Origin: Siphonodentalium dalli
Lineage: Eukaryota; Mollusca; Scaphopoda; Gadilida; Siphonodentaliidae
Assembly: GCA_032622095.1 (NCBI GenBank)
Contig: CP136066.1
Coordinates: 9,635,784 to 9,699,783 of the forward strand
DNA: 64,000 nt
Direction of reading: 5' to 3'
Part shown: piece after piece, positions 44,200-57,255 of the stretch
Numbering within the stretch: the stretch's first letter is position 1
Layout of the letters: each line of letters begins with the position of its first letter
The notes under the pieces: model-generated
Databases searched by the model: none
What the model was told of the DNA's origin: nothing
The model's input: only the letters and a program-made list of their open reading frames with translations
Made by a program: the position numbers and the translations under genes

Positions 44200-45235
44200 T
44201 ATATAGGATATATTAGGCTTGAGAGCACTGATGTGCAAGGGGGGAGGGGGTGTAAATGGAATTATGCAAAACTTGTGTTTGGTCCGAATCTGATTCAAGG
44301 GGGCGGGTGCAGTTGGAATTTTCCAAGGTGGAAACCCCCCCCCCCCAACGGAGACCCTCTAGCCACGTCCCTGTTCATATTGTCGATGATCGGAAATGTT
44401 CGTCCAAATACACAGATATGAAAGAAGGATTTTATCTATTTTCACTCCCAAATCCCATGCACTGAAGATCAGATATAAATTTATGTTACTACCATATATT
44501 GTAGTCTCGTGCTCGTTATATTACGAATATAGGTGGTAATATACAGTTGCAGTGCACAAAGTCAAAGCATTGTAATACAGTTTGTGACTGATTCAGTGAT
44601 TGAATTTAATCCGTGAGCATCCGTCATGATTTCCATAATTGTGTTGTTTTTACTAGTCGGTACTTAGTCCATGAGTATATCACGACAATACCAGTGTGTC
44701 GTAGACAGCTCGATACAAGAAAACCAATGAACGAAATTGAAATTCCAAACTACACATTTTACCGGACTCGGCCTCTGGTCGCTGTTCGACTTATAATCCT
44801 TCCAAAAATTCCCATTCTATAAATAAAACACCCATGCGCCCAGGCGAAACAAGAATCTCTACACCAGTATACACGCGGATCGCGCGTAACAAACATTCCA
44901 AACAAGGCAGATCTGTAACTGGGCGATGGCTTGGCGACATGGTTCTCAACGCATAGCCACACATGTTGCGATGGAAATTCATGAATGTGATCCATCAGTC
45001 ATTGTAACATTTATACCGATACTTGTGAGTTGTAGTAAACCAACCTCTGACCAACTCATCATGGGCGACTGATTTGAATTGGATATGTCGTTACACGTCA
45101 GTAACTCAGTTGATTCAAATTCTTCAACGCTGTTGTTGATATTGACCCGTGGTCACTATTGATTGATATCAAAGCCTCGTGAATTATTCTGGTGAGTTTA
45201 TCCTCTTGTGTAAGTATATATGTAATAATGTTTGG
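44200..45235. other. Unassigned spacer
   Basis: Apart from a C run near 44,335 and a further ttggaattttccaa word, nothing was recognised. Confidence 0.35.
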
Positions 45236-45239
45236 GCCA

Positions 45240-45440
45240 CTAGCTATTGTTGCTTTCGACATTATAGTCACGCGCCGAAAGCGACAGAAGCAACTAAAAA
45301 GTATATTGTAGGTTTTGTCACGTTCGACATTTCTAATGTTATGTCAGGCGCCGAAATTGACACATGCGATAATATGTCGCTTAGTTATGTCGCTTTCGGC
45401 ACGCTACAAAACATGCGACAAATAGGCAACGGAAGCAACA
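45240..45440. repeat. cgaaagcgac modules, related to 24.35-24.55 kb
   Basis: Words ctttcgacattat, gcgccgaaagcgacagaagc, gcgccgaaattgacac, and gtcgctttcggcacgc occur in alternating orientation. The resemblance to the patch in the YqaJ intron suggests two decayed copies of one small palindromic element. Confidence 0.5.
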
Positions 45441-45444
45441 TAAT

Positions 45445-46310
45445 GTCGCATTTAAAAATATTTCTCATATTGTGATGATAAAGAGGTGTTATTAATGCAT
45501 ACAATGGTTATAAATGATAATGATTTTTCCCCTTAAAGTTTATTGTTTGAAATTAAGATTTTTTGAAAAAGCACGAATGGAGCGGGTGTAATTTTGAGTG
45601 ACGAGAATAAACAATTGAATTGACGGTAGGGGGGGGACCAGGAATAAAAATCCAGGATACAAGGTTGAACATTTTAGATTTTTTATTTTGGGACCCACCA
45701 CCCCGGGAACGTATGTTTTTTGGAGTCCGAAATCGGCCACCCACCCGTCCCACACAAGTGGAATGACCTCATATATATTTATATCTACCGACATAGTTCG
45801 ACCATCGGTCATCCTATTGCTTAAAAATAGACCAAAAAACAAATATAGTCTAGATAATGAGCACTAATTATTCAATTACCAAATAAGCACAGGGGAGATA
45901 TGTGTATAACTGAAATCAATACACACATGTCATTTTGTTCAGTAATATATCCCATTTTTTTAAAGTTATTAAAGATTTTCCACCGGTCTCGCTAAGTGGG
46001 GCAAATATTCCTCCCCGTAACATTACATGGTGTATTCTCATCGGTTAATTGAAATGAGGCAACAGTAAGGTCGTTGCGCTAGTCAGCCAATCAGAACGTC
46101 GCTGTTTGACCTGGTGGTATTTATAGTCATCGTACGGTAGTAGAAAAAATTGTTGTTGTAATATTGTCCATACATCATTAACACAAAACCGAGTTTTAAT
46201 GGGGATTCTAGAGCAAATAAAGCATAGATATGTTTGTATTAAAACTGTAGTTACGAATAGCGGGTTATGTTCCTTTTAAAAGTAAATGTTGATCGATTTA
46301 TTGTGTTTTT
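45445..46310. other. Unassigned spacer
   Basis: No gene or repeat is supported. Short open frames here have no family features. Confidence 0.35.
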
Positions 46311-46314
46311 TTAT

Positions 46315-48850
46315 TGGAGGCCCAATTTTATAATTCTGGCTGAATCTGACAAGTTTAGGGGTTAAGGGTCAGACGCACGTTTTGCCAAAATATTCCTGGT
46401 ATTTCAAAATGTATTTTCTCTAAATCTATCAGGAATATCTTTGTGAAATTTTGTACAAGAGATTATTGTGGCACCATACATAAGAACCATTGGACATTTG
46501 GTTATTATAATCTCATTTACTTTACTTTTATGGCATGAAAAATCTTTAAAATTTCACTGTGTTCAGGTACCGAGAACTACTGTAAAACAGATATTTTTCG
46601 AAAGTGCATTTCATATATACATGATATCATATCTGAAGATCATGAGAGGAGACTTAATTTTTCTTGATTCATGAAATTAAATGATTATTTTCATTCAGAG
46701 AGACAACTACCATAAATATTTTTTTATTATTGAGAATGTTCATGCCATGCTTGTTGGTCATTGAAAAATTGGGCTCAGTTGAGTTCTGGGTCATGGGTTC
46801 ATAACCAAGTTAAATCTGACCACAATATCTCTTAACACTGTGGCCTAATTTCTGTTGATTTCTCCCTGCTTGAGTGGACAGCACCACATTTGAACATTTG
46901 TTTTCATTGGGCTGGCATATTTGTGACTGCTTTATTCTTCATTATAAACATGGGGTATGATGCTATAATATGCAATTAAAAAGCTAACTCAACATTATGA
47001 TACAAATGAAGCCTCCTCTCATGGAGTCAAGACAATAAGCTATTTGATGGTTGACATGTTGTTTGAAATTATAAATTTTTCTGGCAGTTCTCGGTACCTA
47101 AAGGGACAGAAACGAAACAAATATTTTCAACCTCTCAAATGTAATAAAATCCATTATTGTTATTGTCTCTTTATAATTGCTCTGATTCTATATATAATGA
47201 AAATTATCATATGTAAAATTCAAGATTTTTCACCAGATAGATCCAGAGAAATTCTTTGTTGAAAATCACTTGCCATTTCTGGCTGGATTTACTGTGATTT
47301 ATGCAAAACGTGCGTCTCCCCCTTAATATCGCTACTTCTGTTTGGCCTTGACCACCCTCCGTGTGTATGTGGGTTTTATAAGTAAGATCACTAACTCGCG
47401 ATGAATCCGCCATTTGGTCTCCGGAGGTCAAAGTTAAGAAGTAGAATCTATTTTTAGCATATGGCTCCATTCTGGGAATTCCCAAAATAAAATGGCAAAA
47501 GTTCGTTACCGAATCGCAGGTGCGACAACTTCATAAAACTAATTAAACAATCGCCCTTGATACATACAATACGTATGTTTCGCGTAGTATATGAATTGAG
47601 TGTATCACGTATATGTTTTTGCGTTAGATTTTTTATCGCAAATACTCGATATTTATCAGTAAATTATGAGAAGTTCGTTGACAAAGGGGGGCGTCCATCG
47701 CTTAAACGTCTGAATGTCCGCATCGTCACCAGATCCCAACTCTGTAGATGACATGGTCACAAAACAATTCTTAAACCCGTAGTTGCACTCAGAATAACTG
47801 AAATTATGCCATCAAATATTCTGATAAAAAAAATGCTCGCACTGTCGAATGTTTACAAATGAATGCTACTTCTTAACTTTGACCTTTTACCGGTGGGTTG
47901 GGTATAATACTAGGAATCGGACCATATGGAACCATCGGCCATCTTGAAAATCGCGAACCAGTGACAAGGCTTATTGACACCCGTGCATAGATATGGACAC
48001 TGAAATCACACCTAGACGCAGCAGGGGCGGCCCGGGCTGGTCCGGGCTGTTAGCTTCGTTAGCGGTAAACTTATTCGGCGACAGCGGCGTTTTGTGGGTT
48101 AATTGTCCGGCTTTGGTCGGTGATTCGCCCTTGTTTCTTCGTGAATGTAGTCGATGGTAGTTCCGCAACATATATGTAAGGAGTTATTTGAAATACGAGG
48201 GCATTACGGGAGTCCGGGCTGTGAGTTTTTTTTTATCGGGGGACCAATTTTATAATTCTGGCTGAATCTGACAAGTTAAGGGGTTAATATCGGTACTTCT
48301 GTTTGACCGTGGCCACCCTCCTTGCGTATGTGGGTTTTATTGACACCCGTGCACAGATATGGACACTAAAATCACCCCAAGACGCAACAGGGGCGGTCCG
48401 GGCTGATCCGGACTGTTAGCTTCGTTAGCGGTAAACATATTCGGCGATGGCGGCATTTTGGGGGTTAATTGCCAGGCTTTCTTGGGCGATTCGCCCTTGT
48501 TTCTTCATGAATGTAGTCGAGGGTAGTTCCGCAACATAGATGTAAGGAGTTATTAGCTTACGAGGGCGATACGGGGGTCCGGGCTGTGAGTTTGTTTTAT
48601 TGGGGGCACACATTTGTAATTTTGGCTGAATCTGGCAAGTTTAGGGGCTAATATCGGTGCTTCTGTTTGACCGTGACCATCCTCCGTGTGTATGTGTGTT
48701 TAGACGACACCCACATACAGATATGGCCACTAAAATCACCCCCAGACGCAACAGGGCCGGTCCGGGCTGTTAGCTTCATCGCGGCGAACATATTCACCGA
48801 TCGCGATGCCGTCATTTGAGGGTTAATAGTGACACTTCTGTGTGATCGCG
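46315..48850. repeat. Tandem repeat, about 360-bp unit, three to four copies
   Basis: Units share ccaattttataattctggc then tgaatctgacaagtt, aggggttaatatcg, acttctgttt, ccaccctccgtgtgtatg, gacacccgtgcacagatatgg, acgcaacaggggcgg, ccgggctgttagcttcg, gtaaacatattcggcga and cttgtttcttc-tgaatgtag. The gacaccc block lies at about 47,969, 48,339 and 48,697, spacings of 370 and 358 bp. The first unit is interrupted by the 957-bp TTAA-flanked insertion at 46,366. It is non-coding and G+C-richer than its surroundings. Confidence 0.85.
46366..47322. mobile_element. 957-bp non-autonomous transposon with TTAA target duplication
   Basis: The element starts gggtcagacgcacgttttgc and ends with gcaaaacgtgcgtctccccc, inverted ends matching at 17 or more of 20 positions. 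It is flanked by TTAA at 46,362-46,365 and 47,323-47,326. The neighbouring repeat unit at about 48,270-48,300 shows the unfilled sequence ggggttaatatcgg with a single TTAA, so the insertion is proven within the window. Inner arms caggtaccgagaact (about 46,565) and the complement (about 47,090) add a second inverted repeat. TTAA duplications are known for piggyBac and Kolobok transposons. No transposase is encoded. Confidence 0.92.
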
Positions 48851-48977
48851 ACCCATGTCCTCGCGTGAGTGGTTTTCCATGACACCCCTGCACATATATT
48901 GCAACTAACATTACCTCTATACTCCACATGGGCTGGTCCGGGCTGGTTCGGGCTGGTCCGGGCGGTGTTTAGTCACA

Positions 48978-49400
48978 CCGGGCCCAGTTGACCATCGATT
49001 GACCATCTCCAGATATACTGGGGGATGGCACATAAGAAATCGCCCAATTTTGAAGTCAATTTCGTATAATTAGAATAGTTAGTGGCACAAGATGTCTCTC
49101 TATGTCCACATAATCACGATTCCTACCCGCCATTACTGAAAACTGGGTCCAGTTGACCCTCGGTTGACCACCTCCAGATATCCTGGGGGTGGTGCATAAG
49201 AAATCGCCCAATTTTGGAGGAAATGTCGTATAATTTGAATATTTAGTGGTACAAGCTGTCGTTATATGTCCACATAATCACGATTTCTACCCCCCCCCCC
49301 TTACCGAAAACTGGGCCCGGTGGAACCTCGGTTGACCACATCCAGATATCCTGGGTAAATGGTAGATAAGAAATCGCCCAATGTTGAAGGAGAAATTTGG
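48978..49400. repeat. Tandem repeat, about 167-bp unit, two and a half copies
   Basis: The phrase ccagttgacc-tcg-ttgacca begins near 48,980, 49,144 and 49,313. Each copy continues cctccagatatcctggg, cataagaaatcgcccaattt, cgtataatt and gtccacataatcacgatt. A C run of about 10 interrupts the second copy end. It is non-coding. Confidence 0.88.
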
Positions 49401-49511
49401 TGAGTCATCTTTTACCACATATTATAGGCCGTGTTCAAAATTTGGGCCAAATTGGACGCACGGTTGAACAGTTATAAACACGCCAAAAAGCGTGACCGAG
49501 TTATATACACA

Positions 49512-49534
49512 CAGACAGACAGACAGACGACGGG

Positions 49535-49577
<43 letters not shown>
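49512..49577. repeat. (CAGA)n and (TA)n microsatellites
   Basis: A short cagacagacagacag run is followed by an uninterrupted TA run of about 20 repeats that ends exactly where the first, inverted, satellite unit begins. Confidence 0.95.
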
Positions 49578-49578
<1 letters not shown>

Positions 49579-49707
49579 CTAACAACACTAACGACCTTAG
49601 GGAGACTGTTGAAATAATCCGACCTTAGGGAGACATCTCGATATATCATTTTCTATGCAACGCATAGCTTCTGTGTGTGGTGAGGGCATTTGGTATTAAT
49701 CGAAAAA
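49578..49707 (-). repeat. Inverted partial unit of the 50-62 kb satellite
   Basis: Read on the minus strand, the segment gives taataccaaatgccctc, cagaagctatgcgttgcat, gaaaatgatatatcgag, atgtctccctaaggtcgg twice, and gttgttagctatata, the same order as the plus-strand satellite units. It is the only unit I found in this orientation. Confidence 0.85.
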
Positions 49708-49762
49708 CCATCTATGATGTCATTTGTTATAACTATTATAATATTTAAAAATATATAACAAG

Positions 49763-49870
49763 TGTCCCCCTAATACCGTCTCCCTAATGTTTGCTCATTT
49801 TACATACAACATGAACCATATTAGGGGGACATATGCAATAAATACCACAAAATGCGGTATTAGGGGACAC
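49763..49870. repeat. Hairpin-forming pair of taggggaca words
   Basis: The word tgtccccctaatacc near 49,763 is the near-exact complement of ggtattaggggaca near 49,856, with a further ttagggggacat between them. They enclose about 75 bp. It resembles the ends of a very small foldback element. Confidence 0.6.
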
Positions 49871-52042
49871 ATATTAAAAATCAAAGTTATGGAGATACAT
49901 AATATGTACTTTATATTTTGAAGCCACATTTTTGAAATAGTTTTATAACATGACTAGATATAATATAAGATGCTAGCATACGCGAGAAATTTAACACTCA
50001 ATACACGAATGCGGGGACCTGGTTTAATCTTTGTAAAACGCTATATCAGTACATGGCATTGGTTATAATAATTAAAGGCACGGCCGAAGTTCGTTGCAGA
50101 AATATCATATGTGTTCAAATCGCAACCAACAGAAGGAATATTAAAAAATATATAGTTTGTTCATATGCAAATATATTCAGCGGGTAAATAGTATATTGTC
50201 CTCAATGTGTACTATGGTGGGTAAACAGCAGCCTGCTCGTGTTACAGAAGTTTTGCTTTTGTTTACACAACACAACGCAAGTATAGTGGTTGACCACACA
50301 AAAATTATATAAACGCTCTTTATTATTTCCATATAAGGAACCAAAACGCTCTTTATGTTAACCATATCCGGATCTAAACAAAAGCAAGGAAACGTAACGG
50401 TTTTTTCCTTTGTTTACATAATATGGAATATTAAAATATGTACAGTTTTGTTCATATGCAAACATAATCATCGCGTAAATAGGATATTGTCCCCAAGGTA
50501 CACGTTGATTGCTAACACCGCCCGTATCTTTAATATAGCAATAAAAGATTTTTTCCGATTAATAACAAATGCTCTCACCTTACCCAGAAGCCACGCGCTG
50601 CATAGAAATTGATATATTGAGATATCTCATTAAGGTCGGATTATTTCTAGAGTCCCTTAATTATTTCCAAATAAGGAAAGTAGTAACAAATAACGCTCTT
50701 ATGTTTACCGTATCCGGATCTAAACAAAACCCAGGAAACATGACGTTTTTTGCTTTTGTTTACATAACACACTTAACGGAGGTGAATATTTTCACAGCAT
50801 GTACACCGCCAACACCGCCAGTATCTTTAATATAGCAATAAAACATGTTTTTTTATTAATACCAAATGCTCCCACCACACCCAGAAGCTATGCTTTGCAT
50901 ATAAAATGATATATCGAGATGTCTCCCTAAGGTCGGATTATTTCAAGAGTCTCCATATGGTCGGTAATGTTGTTAGCTATATGTATATATATATATATCA
51001 GTACACGGCGTTGGTTATAATAATTAAAGACACGGGCGGCGTTCGTTGCAGAAATATTCATGTGTTAAAATCGCCACCATCAGAAGGAATATTAAAAAAT
51101 ATATAGTTTTGTTCATATGCAAACATAATCAGCGCGTAAATAGTATATTGTCCTCAAGGTGTACGATGGTTGTGTAAACAACAGCCTGTTCGTGTTGCAG
51201 AAGTTTTGCTTCTGTTTATATAACACAACGCAATCATATTAATTAATCACACAAACATTATATAAACGCTCTTCATTATTTCCATATGAGAAAAACAGTA
51301 ACAAAGAACGCTCTTTATGCTTACCATATCCGGATCTAAACAAATATTTTAACAGCATACCAACCGCCAAACACCGCCCGTATCTTTAATATGAGCAATA
51401 AAAGATGTTTTTTTTATTAATACCAAATGCTCTCACCATACCCAGAAGCTGCACGTTTCATGGAAAATGATATATTGAGATGTCTCCCTAAGGTCGGATT
51501 ATTTCAAGAGTCTCGCTAAGGTCGGTAATGTTAGCTATATGTATTTATATATCAGTACACGGCATTGGTTATAATAATTAAAGACACGGGCGGCGTTCGT
51601 TGCAGAATTATTCATGTGCTCAAATCGCCACCATCAGAAGGAATATTAAAATATGTATAGTTTTGTTCATATGCAAACATAATCAGCCTGTAAATAGTAT
51701 AGTGTCCTCAATGTGTACGATGTTGTGTGAACAACAGCCTGCTCGTGTTACAGAAGTTATGCTTCTGTTTACATAACACAACGCAGTCATATTGGTTAAT
51801 CTCACAAACATTACATGAACGCTCTTCATTATTTCCATATAAGAAAAACAGTAACAAACAACGTTCTTTATGTTTACCATATCCGGATCTATACAAAAGC
51901 CAGGAAACGTAACGGTTTTTTCCTTTTGTTTGCACAACAAAGTGAAAACAATTGACAATAACATACTGTTTATGCCATATTTCTGTATGATATAACAACA
52001 CATTCTGCCTATATTTTACTATTTCTGTTTATGGCGGTTTTT

Positions 52043-55000
52043 GATTATAATAATTAAAGACACGGGCGGCGTTCGTTGCAGAAATATCCATGTGTTCAAA
52101 TCACCACCATCAGAAGGAATATTAAAATATATATAGTTTTGTTCATATGCAAACATAATCAGCGCGTAAATAGTATATTGTTTTCAAGGTGTACGGTGGC
52201 CGTGTAAACAATTACAGCCTGCTTGTGTTATAGAAGTTTTGCTTCTGTTTACATAACACAACGCAATCATATTGGTTAATCACACAAACATTATATAAAC
52301 GCTCTTCATTATTTCCATATAAGAAAAACAGCAACAAACAACGCTCTTTATGCTTACCATATCCGGATCTAACAAAAGCCAGGAAACGTAACGGTTTTTT
52401 TCCTTGTGTTTGCACAACACAATGAAAACAATTGACAATAACATACTGTTTATGCCATATTTCTGTATGATATAACAACAAATTCTGCCTATATTTTACT
52501 ATTTCTGTTAATGGCGCTTTTTGACTGAGTTGAATATCTTAACAGCATACCCACCGCCAACACCGCCCGTATCTTTAATATGAGAAATAGAAGATTTTTT
52601 TTTAATTATTAATACCAAATGCTCTCAACATACCCAGAAGCTGCACTTTGCATGGAAAATGATATATTGAGATGTCTCCCTAAGGACAGATTATTTCACG
52701 AATCTCCCTAATGTCGTTCATGTTGTTAGGTATATGTATATCATTACATGGTATTGGTTATAATAATTAAAGGCACGAGCGGCGTTCGTTGCAGAAATAT
52801 TCGTATGTGTTCAAATCGCCACCAACAGATGGAATATTAAAATATATATAGCTGTGTCGAGATGTCTCCCTAAGGTCGGATTATTTCAAGAGTCTCCCTA
52901 ATGTCGTTCATGTTGTTAGGTATATGTATACCATTACATGGTATTGGTTATAATAATTAAAGGCACGGGCGGCGTTCGTTGCAGAAATATTCATATGTGT
53001 TCAAATCGCCACCAACAGATGGAATATTAAAAAATATGTGTCGAGATGTCTCCCTAATGTCGGATTATTTCATGAGTCTCCCTAATGTCGTTAATTTTGT
53101 TAGCTATATGTATATGTATATCAGTACACGACATTGGTTATAATAATTAAAGACACGGGCGGCGTTCGTTGCAGAAATATTCGTATGTTAAAATCGCCAC
53201 CATTAGAAGGAATATTATAATATATATAGTTTTGTTCATATGCAAACATAATCAGCGCGTAAATAGTATATTGTCCTCAAGGTGTACGATGGTTGTGTAA
53301 ACAACAGCCTGTTCGTGTTACAGAAGTTTTGCTTCTGTTTATATAACACAACGCAATCATATTAATTAATCACACAAACATTATATAAACGCTCTTCATT
53401 ATTTCCATATGAGAAAAACAGTAACAAACAACGGACTTTATGCTTACCATATCCGGATCTAATCAAATATTTTAACAGCATACCAACCGCCAAACACCGC
53501 CCGTATCTTTAATATGAGCAATAAAAGATGTTTTTTTATTAATACCAAATGCTCTCACCATACCCAGAAGCTGCACGTTTCATGGAAAATGATATATTGA
53601 GATGTCTCCCTAAGGTCGGATTATTTCAAGAGTCTCGCTAAGGTCGGTAATGTTAGCTATATGTATTTATATATCAGTACACGGCATGGGTTATAATAAT
53701 TAAAGACACGGGCGGCGTTCGTTGCAGAATTATTCATGTGCTCAAATCGCCACCATCAGAAGGAATATTAAAATATGTATAGTTTTGTTCATATGCAAAC
53801 ATAATCAGCCTGTAAATAGTATAGTGTCCTCAATGTGTACGATGTTGTGTGAACAACAGCCTGCTCGTGTTACAGAAGTTATGCTTCTGTTTACATAACA
53901 CAACGCAGTCATATTGGTTAATCTCACAAACATTACATGAACGCTCTTCATTATTTCCATATAAGAAAAACAGTAACAAACAACGTTCTTTATGTTTACC
54001 ATATCCGGATCTATACAAAAGCCAGGAAACGTAACGGTTTTTTCATTTTGTTTGCACAACAAAGTGAAAACAATTGACAATAACATACTGTTTATGCCAT
54101 ATTTCTGTATGATATAACAACATATTCTGCCTATATTTTACTATTTCTGTTTATGGCGGTTTTTGAAGGAGATGAATATTTTAACAGCATACCCACCGCC
54201 GACACCGCCCGTATCTTTAATATGAGTAATAAAAGATGGGTTTTTTTATTAATACCAATGCTCTCATCATACCCAGAAGCTGCGCGTTGCATGGAAAATG
54301 ATATATTGAGATGCTCCCTAATGTCGGATTATTTCAAGAGTCTCCCGAATGTCGTTTCATGTTGTTAGGTATATGTATATCATTACATGGTATTGGTTAT
54401 AATAATTAAAGGCACGGGCGGCGTTCGTTGCAGAACTATTCATATGTGTTCAAATCGCCACCAACAGATAGAACATTAAAATATATATAGCTGTATCGAG
54501 ATGTCTCCCTAAGGTCGGATTATTTCAAGAGTCTCCCTAATGTCGTTAATTTTGTTAGCTATATGTATATGTAACGTTTTTTACTTTTGTTTACGTAACA
54601 CGTTTGACGGAGGTGAATATTTTAGTAGCATGCCCACCGCCGACACTGGCCGTATCTTTTATATAGCAATAAAATATTTGTTTTTCGATTTATACCAAAT
54701 GCTCTCACCATACTCAGAAGCTCTGCGTTTCATAGAAAATGATATATCGAGATGTCTCGCCACCAACATATGGAATATTAAAGTATGTACATTATTGTTC
54801 ATATGCAAATATAATGAGGCGTAAATGGTGTATTGTGTAATAGTTTACTGTCTACAAGGTGTGCGATGATTGCCAACACCGCACGTATATTTAATATAGC
54901 AATACAAGATAAAAAAAATTATAAATAACAAATGCTCTCACCTTACCCAGAAGCTACGCATTGCATAGAAAATGATATATCGAGATGTCTCCCTAAGGTC

Positions 55001-57255
55001 GGATTATTTCAAGAGTCTCCATAAGGTTGGTAATGTTGTTAGCTATATGTATATCAGCACACGGCATTGGTTATAATAATTAAAGACACGGGCGGCGTTC
55101 GTTGCAGAAATATCCATGTGTTCAAATCACCACCATCAGAAGGAATATTAAAATATATATAGTTTTGTTCATATGCAAACATAATCAGCGCGTAAATAGT
55201 ATATTGTTTTCAAGGTGTACGGTGGCTGTGTAAACAATTACAGCCTGCTTGTGTTATAGAAGTTTTGCTTCTGTTTACATAACACAACGCAATCATATTG
55301 GTTAATCACACAAACATTATATAAACGCTCTTCATTATTTCCATATAAGAAAAACAGTAACAAACAACGCTCTTTATGCTTACCATATCCGGATCTAACA
55401 AAAGCCAGGAAACGTAACGGTTTTTTTCCTTGTGTTTGCACAACACAATGAAAACAATTGACAATAACATACTGTTTATGCCATATTTCTGTATGATATA
55501 ACAACAAATTCTGCCTATATTTTACTATTTCTGTTAATGGCGCTTTTTGACGGAGTTGAATATCTTAACAGCATACCCACCGCCAACACCGCCCGTATCT
55601 TTAATATGAGAAATAGAAGATTTTTTTTTAATTATTAATACCAAATGCTCTCAACATACCCAGAAGCTGTACTTTGCATGGAAAATGATATATTGAGATG
55701 TCTCCCTAAGGTCAGATTATTTCACGAATCTCCCTAATGTCGTTCATGTTGTTAGGTATATGTATATCATTACATGGTATTGGTTATAATAATTAAAGGC
55801 ACGAGCGGCGTTCGTTGCAGAAATATTCGTATGTGTTCAAATCGCCACCAACAGATGGAATATTAAAATATATATAGCTGTGTCGAGATGTCTCCCTAAG
55901 GTCGGATTATTTCAAGAGTCTCCCTAATGTCGTTCATGTTGTTAGGTATATGTATACCATTACATGGTATTGGTTATAATAATTAAAGGCACGGGCGGCG
56001 TTCGTTGCAGAAATATTCATATGTGTTCAAATCGCCACCAACAGATGGAATATTAAAAAATATGTGTCGAGATGTCTCCCTAATGTCGGATTATTTCATG
56101 AGTCTCCCTAATGTCGTTAATTTTGTTAGCTATATGTATATGTATATCAGTACACGACATTGGTTATAATAATTAAAGACACGGGCGGCGTTCGTTGCAG
56201 AAATATTCGTATGTTAAAATCGCCACCATTAGAAGGAATATTATAATATATATAGTTTTGTTCATATGCAAACATAATCAGCGCGTAAATAGTATATTGT
56301 CCTCACGGTGTACGATGGTTGTGTAAACAACAGCCAGTTCGTGTTACAGAAGTTTTGCTTCTGTTTATATAACACAACGCAATCATATTAATTAATCACA
56401 CAAACATTATATAAACGCTCTTCATTATTTCCATATGAGAAAAACAGTAACAAACAACGGACTTTATGCTTACCATATCCGGATCTAAACAAATATTTTA
56501 ACAGCATACCAACCGCCAAACACCGCCCGTATCTTTAATATGAGCAATAAAAGATGTTTTTTTATTAATACCAAATGCTCTCACCATACCCAGAAGCTGC
56601 ATGTTTCATGGAAAATGATATATTGAGATGTCTCCCTAAGGTCGGATTATTTCAAGAGTCTCCCTAAGGTCGGTAATGTTAGCTATATATATTTATATAT
56701 CAGTACACGGCATTGGTTATAATAATTAAAGACACGGGCGGTGTTCGTTGCAGAAATATTCATGTGCTCAAATCGCCACCATCAGAAGGAATATTAAAAT
56801 ATGTATACTTTTGTTCATATGCAAACATAATCAGCGCGTAAATAGTATATTGTCCTCAAGGTGTACGATGGTTGTGTAAACAACAGCCTGCTCGTGTTAC
56901 AGAAGTTATGCTTCTGTTTACACAACACAACGCAGTCATATTGGTTAATCTCACAAACATTACATGAACGCTCTTCATTATTTCCATATAAGAAAAACAG
57001 TAACAAACAACGCTCTTTATGCTTACCATATCCGGATCTATACAAAAGCCAGGAAACGTAACGGTTTTTTCCTTTTGTTTGCACAACAAAGTGAAAACAA
57101 TTGACAATAACATACTGTTTATGCCATATTTCTGTATGATATAACAACACATTCTGCCTATATTTTACTATTTCTGTTTATGGCTGTTTTTGAAGGAGGT
57201 GAATATTTTAACAGCATACCCACCGCCAACACCGCAAGTATCTTTAATATAGCAA
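52043..57255 (+). repeat. Higher-order repeat of about 3,026 bp (two copies)
   Basis: Distinctive variants recur at a constant distance. The cacgggcggc of the unit with caaatcaccaccatcag is at 52,061 and 55,087. The gtctccctaatgtcgttcatg with tataccattacatgg unit is at 52,861 and 55,887. The unit with attcgtatgttaaaatcgcc is at 53,175 and 56,200. So 52,043-54,230 and 55,069-57,255 are two copies of a block built from several full and short units. Confidence 0.8.
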
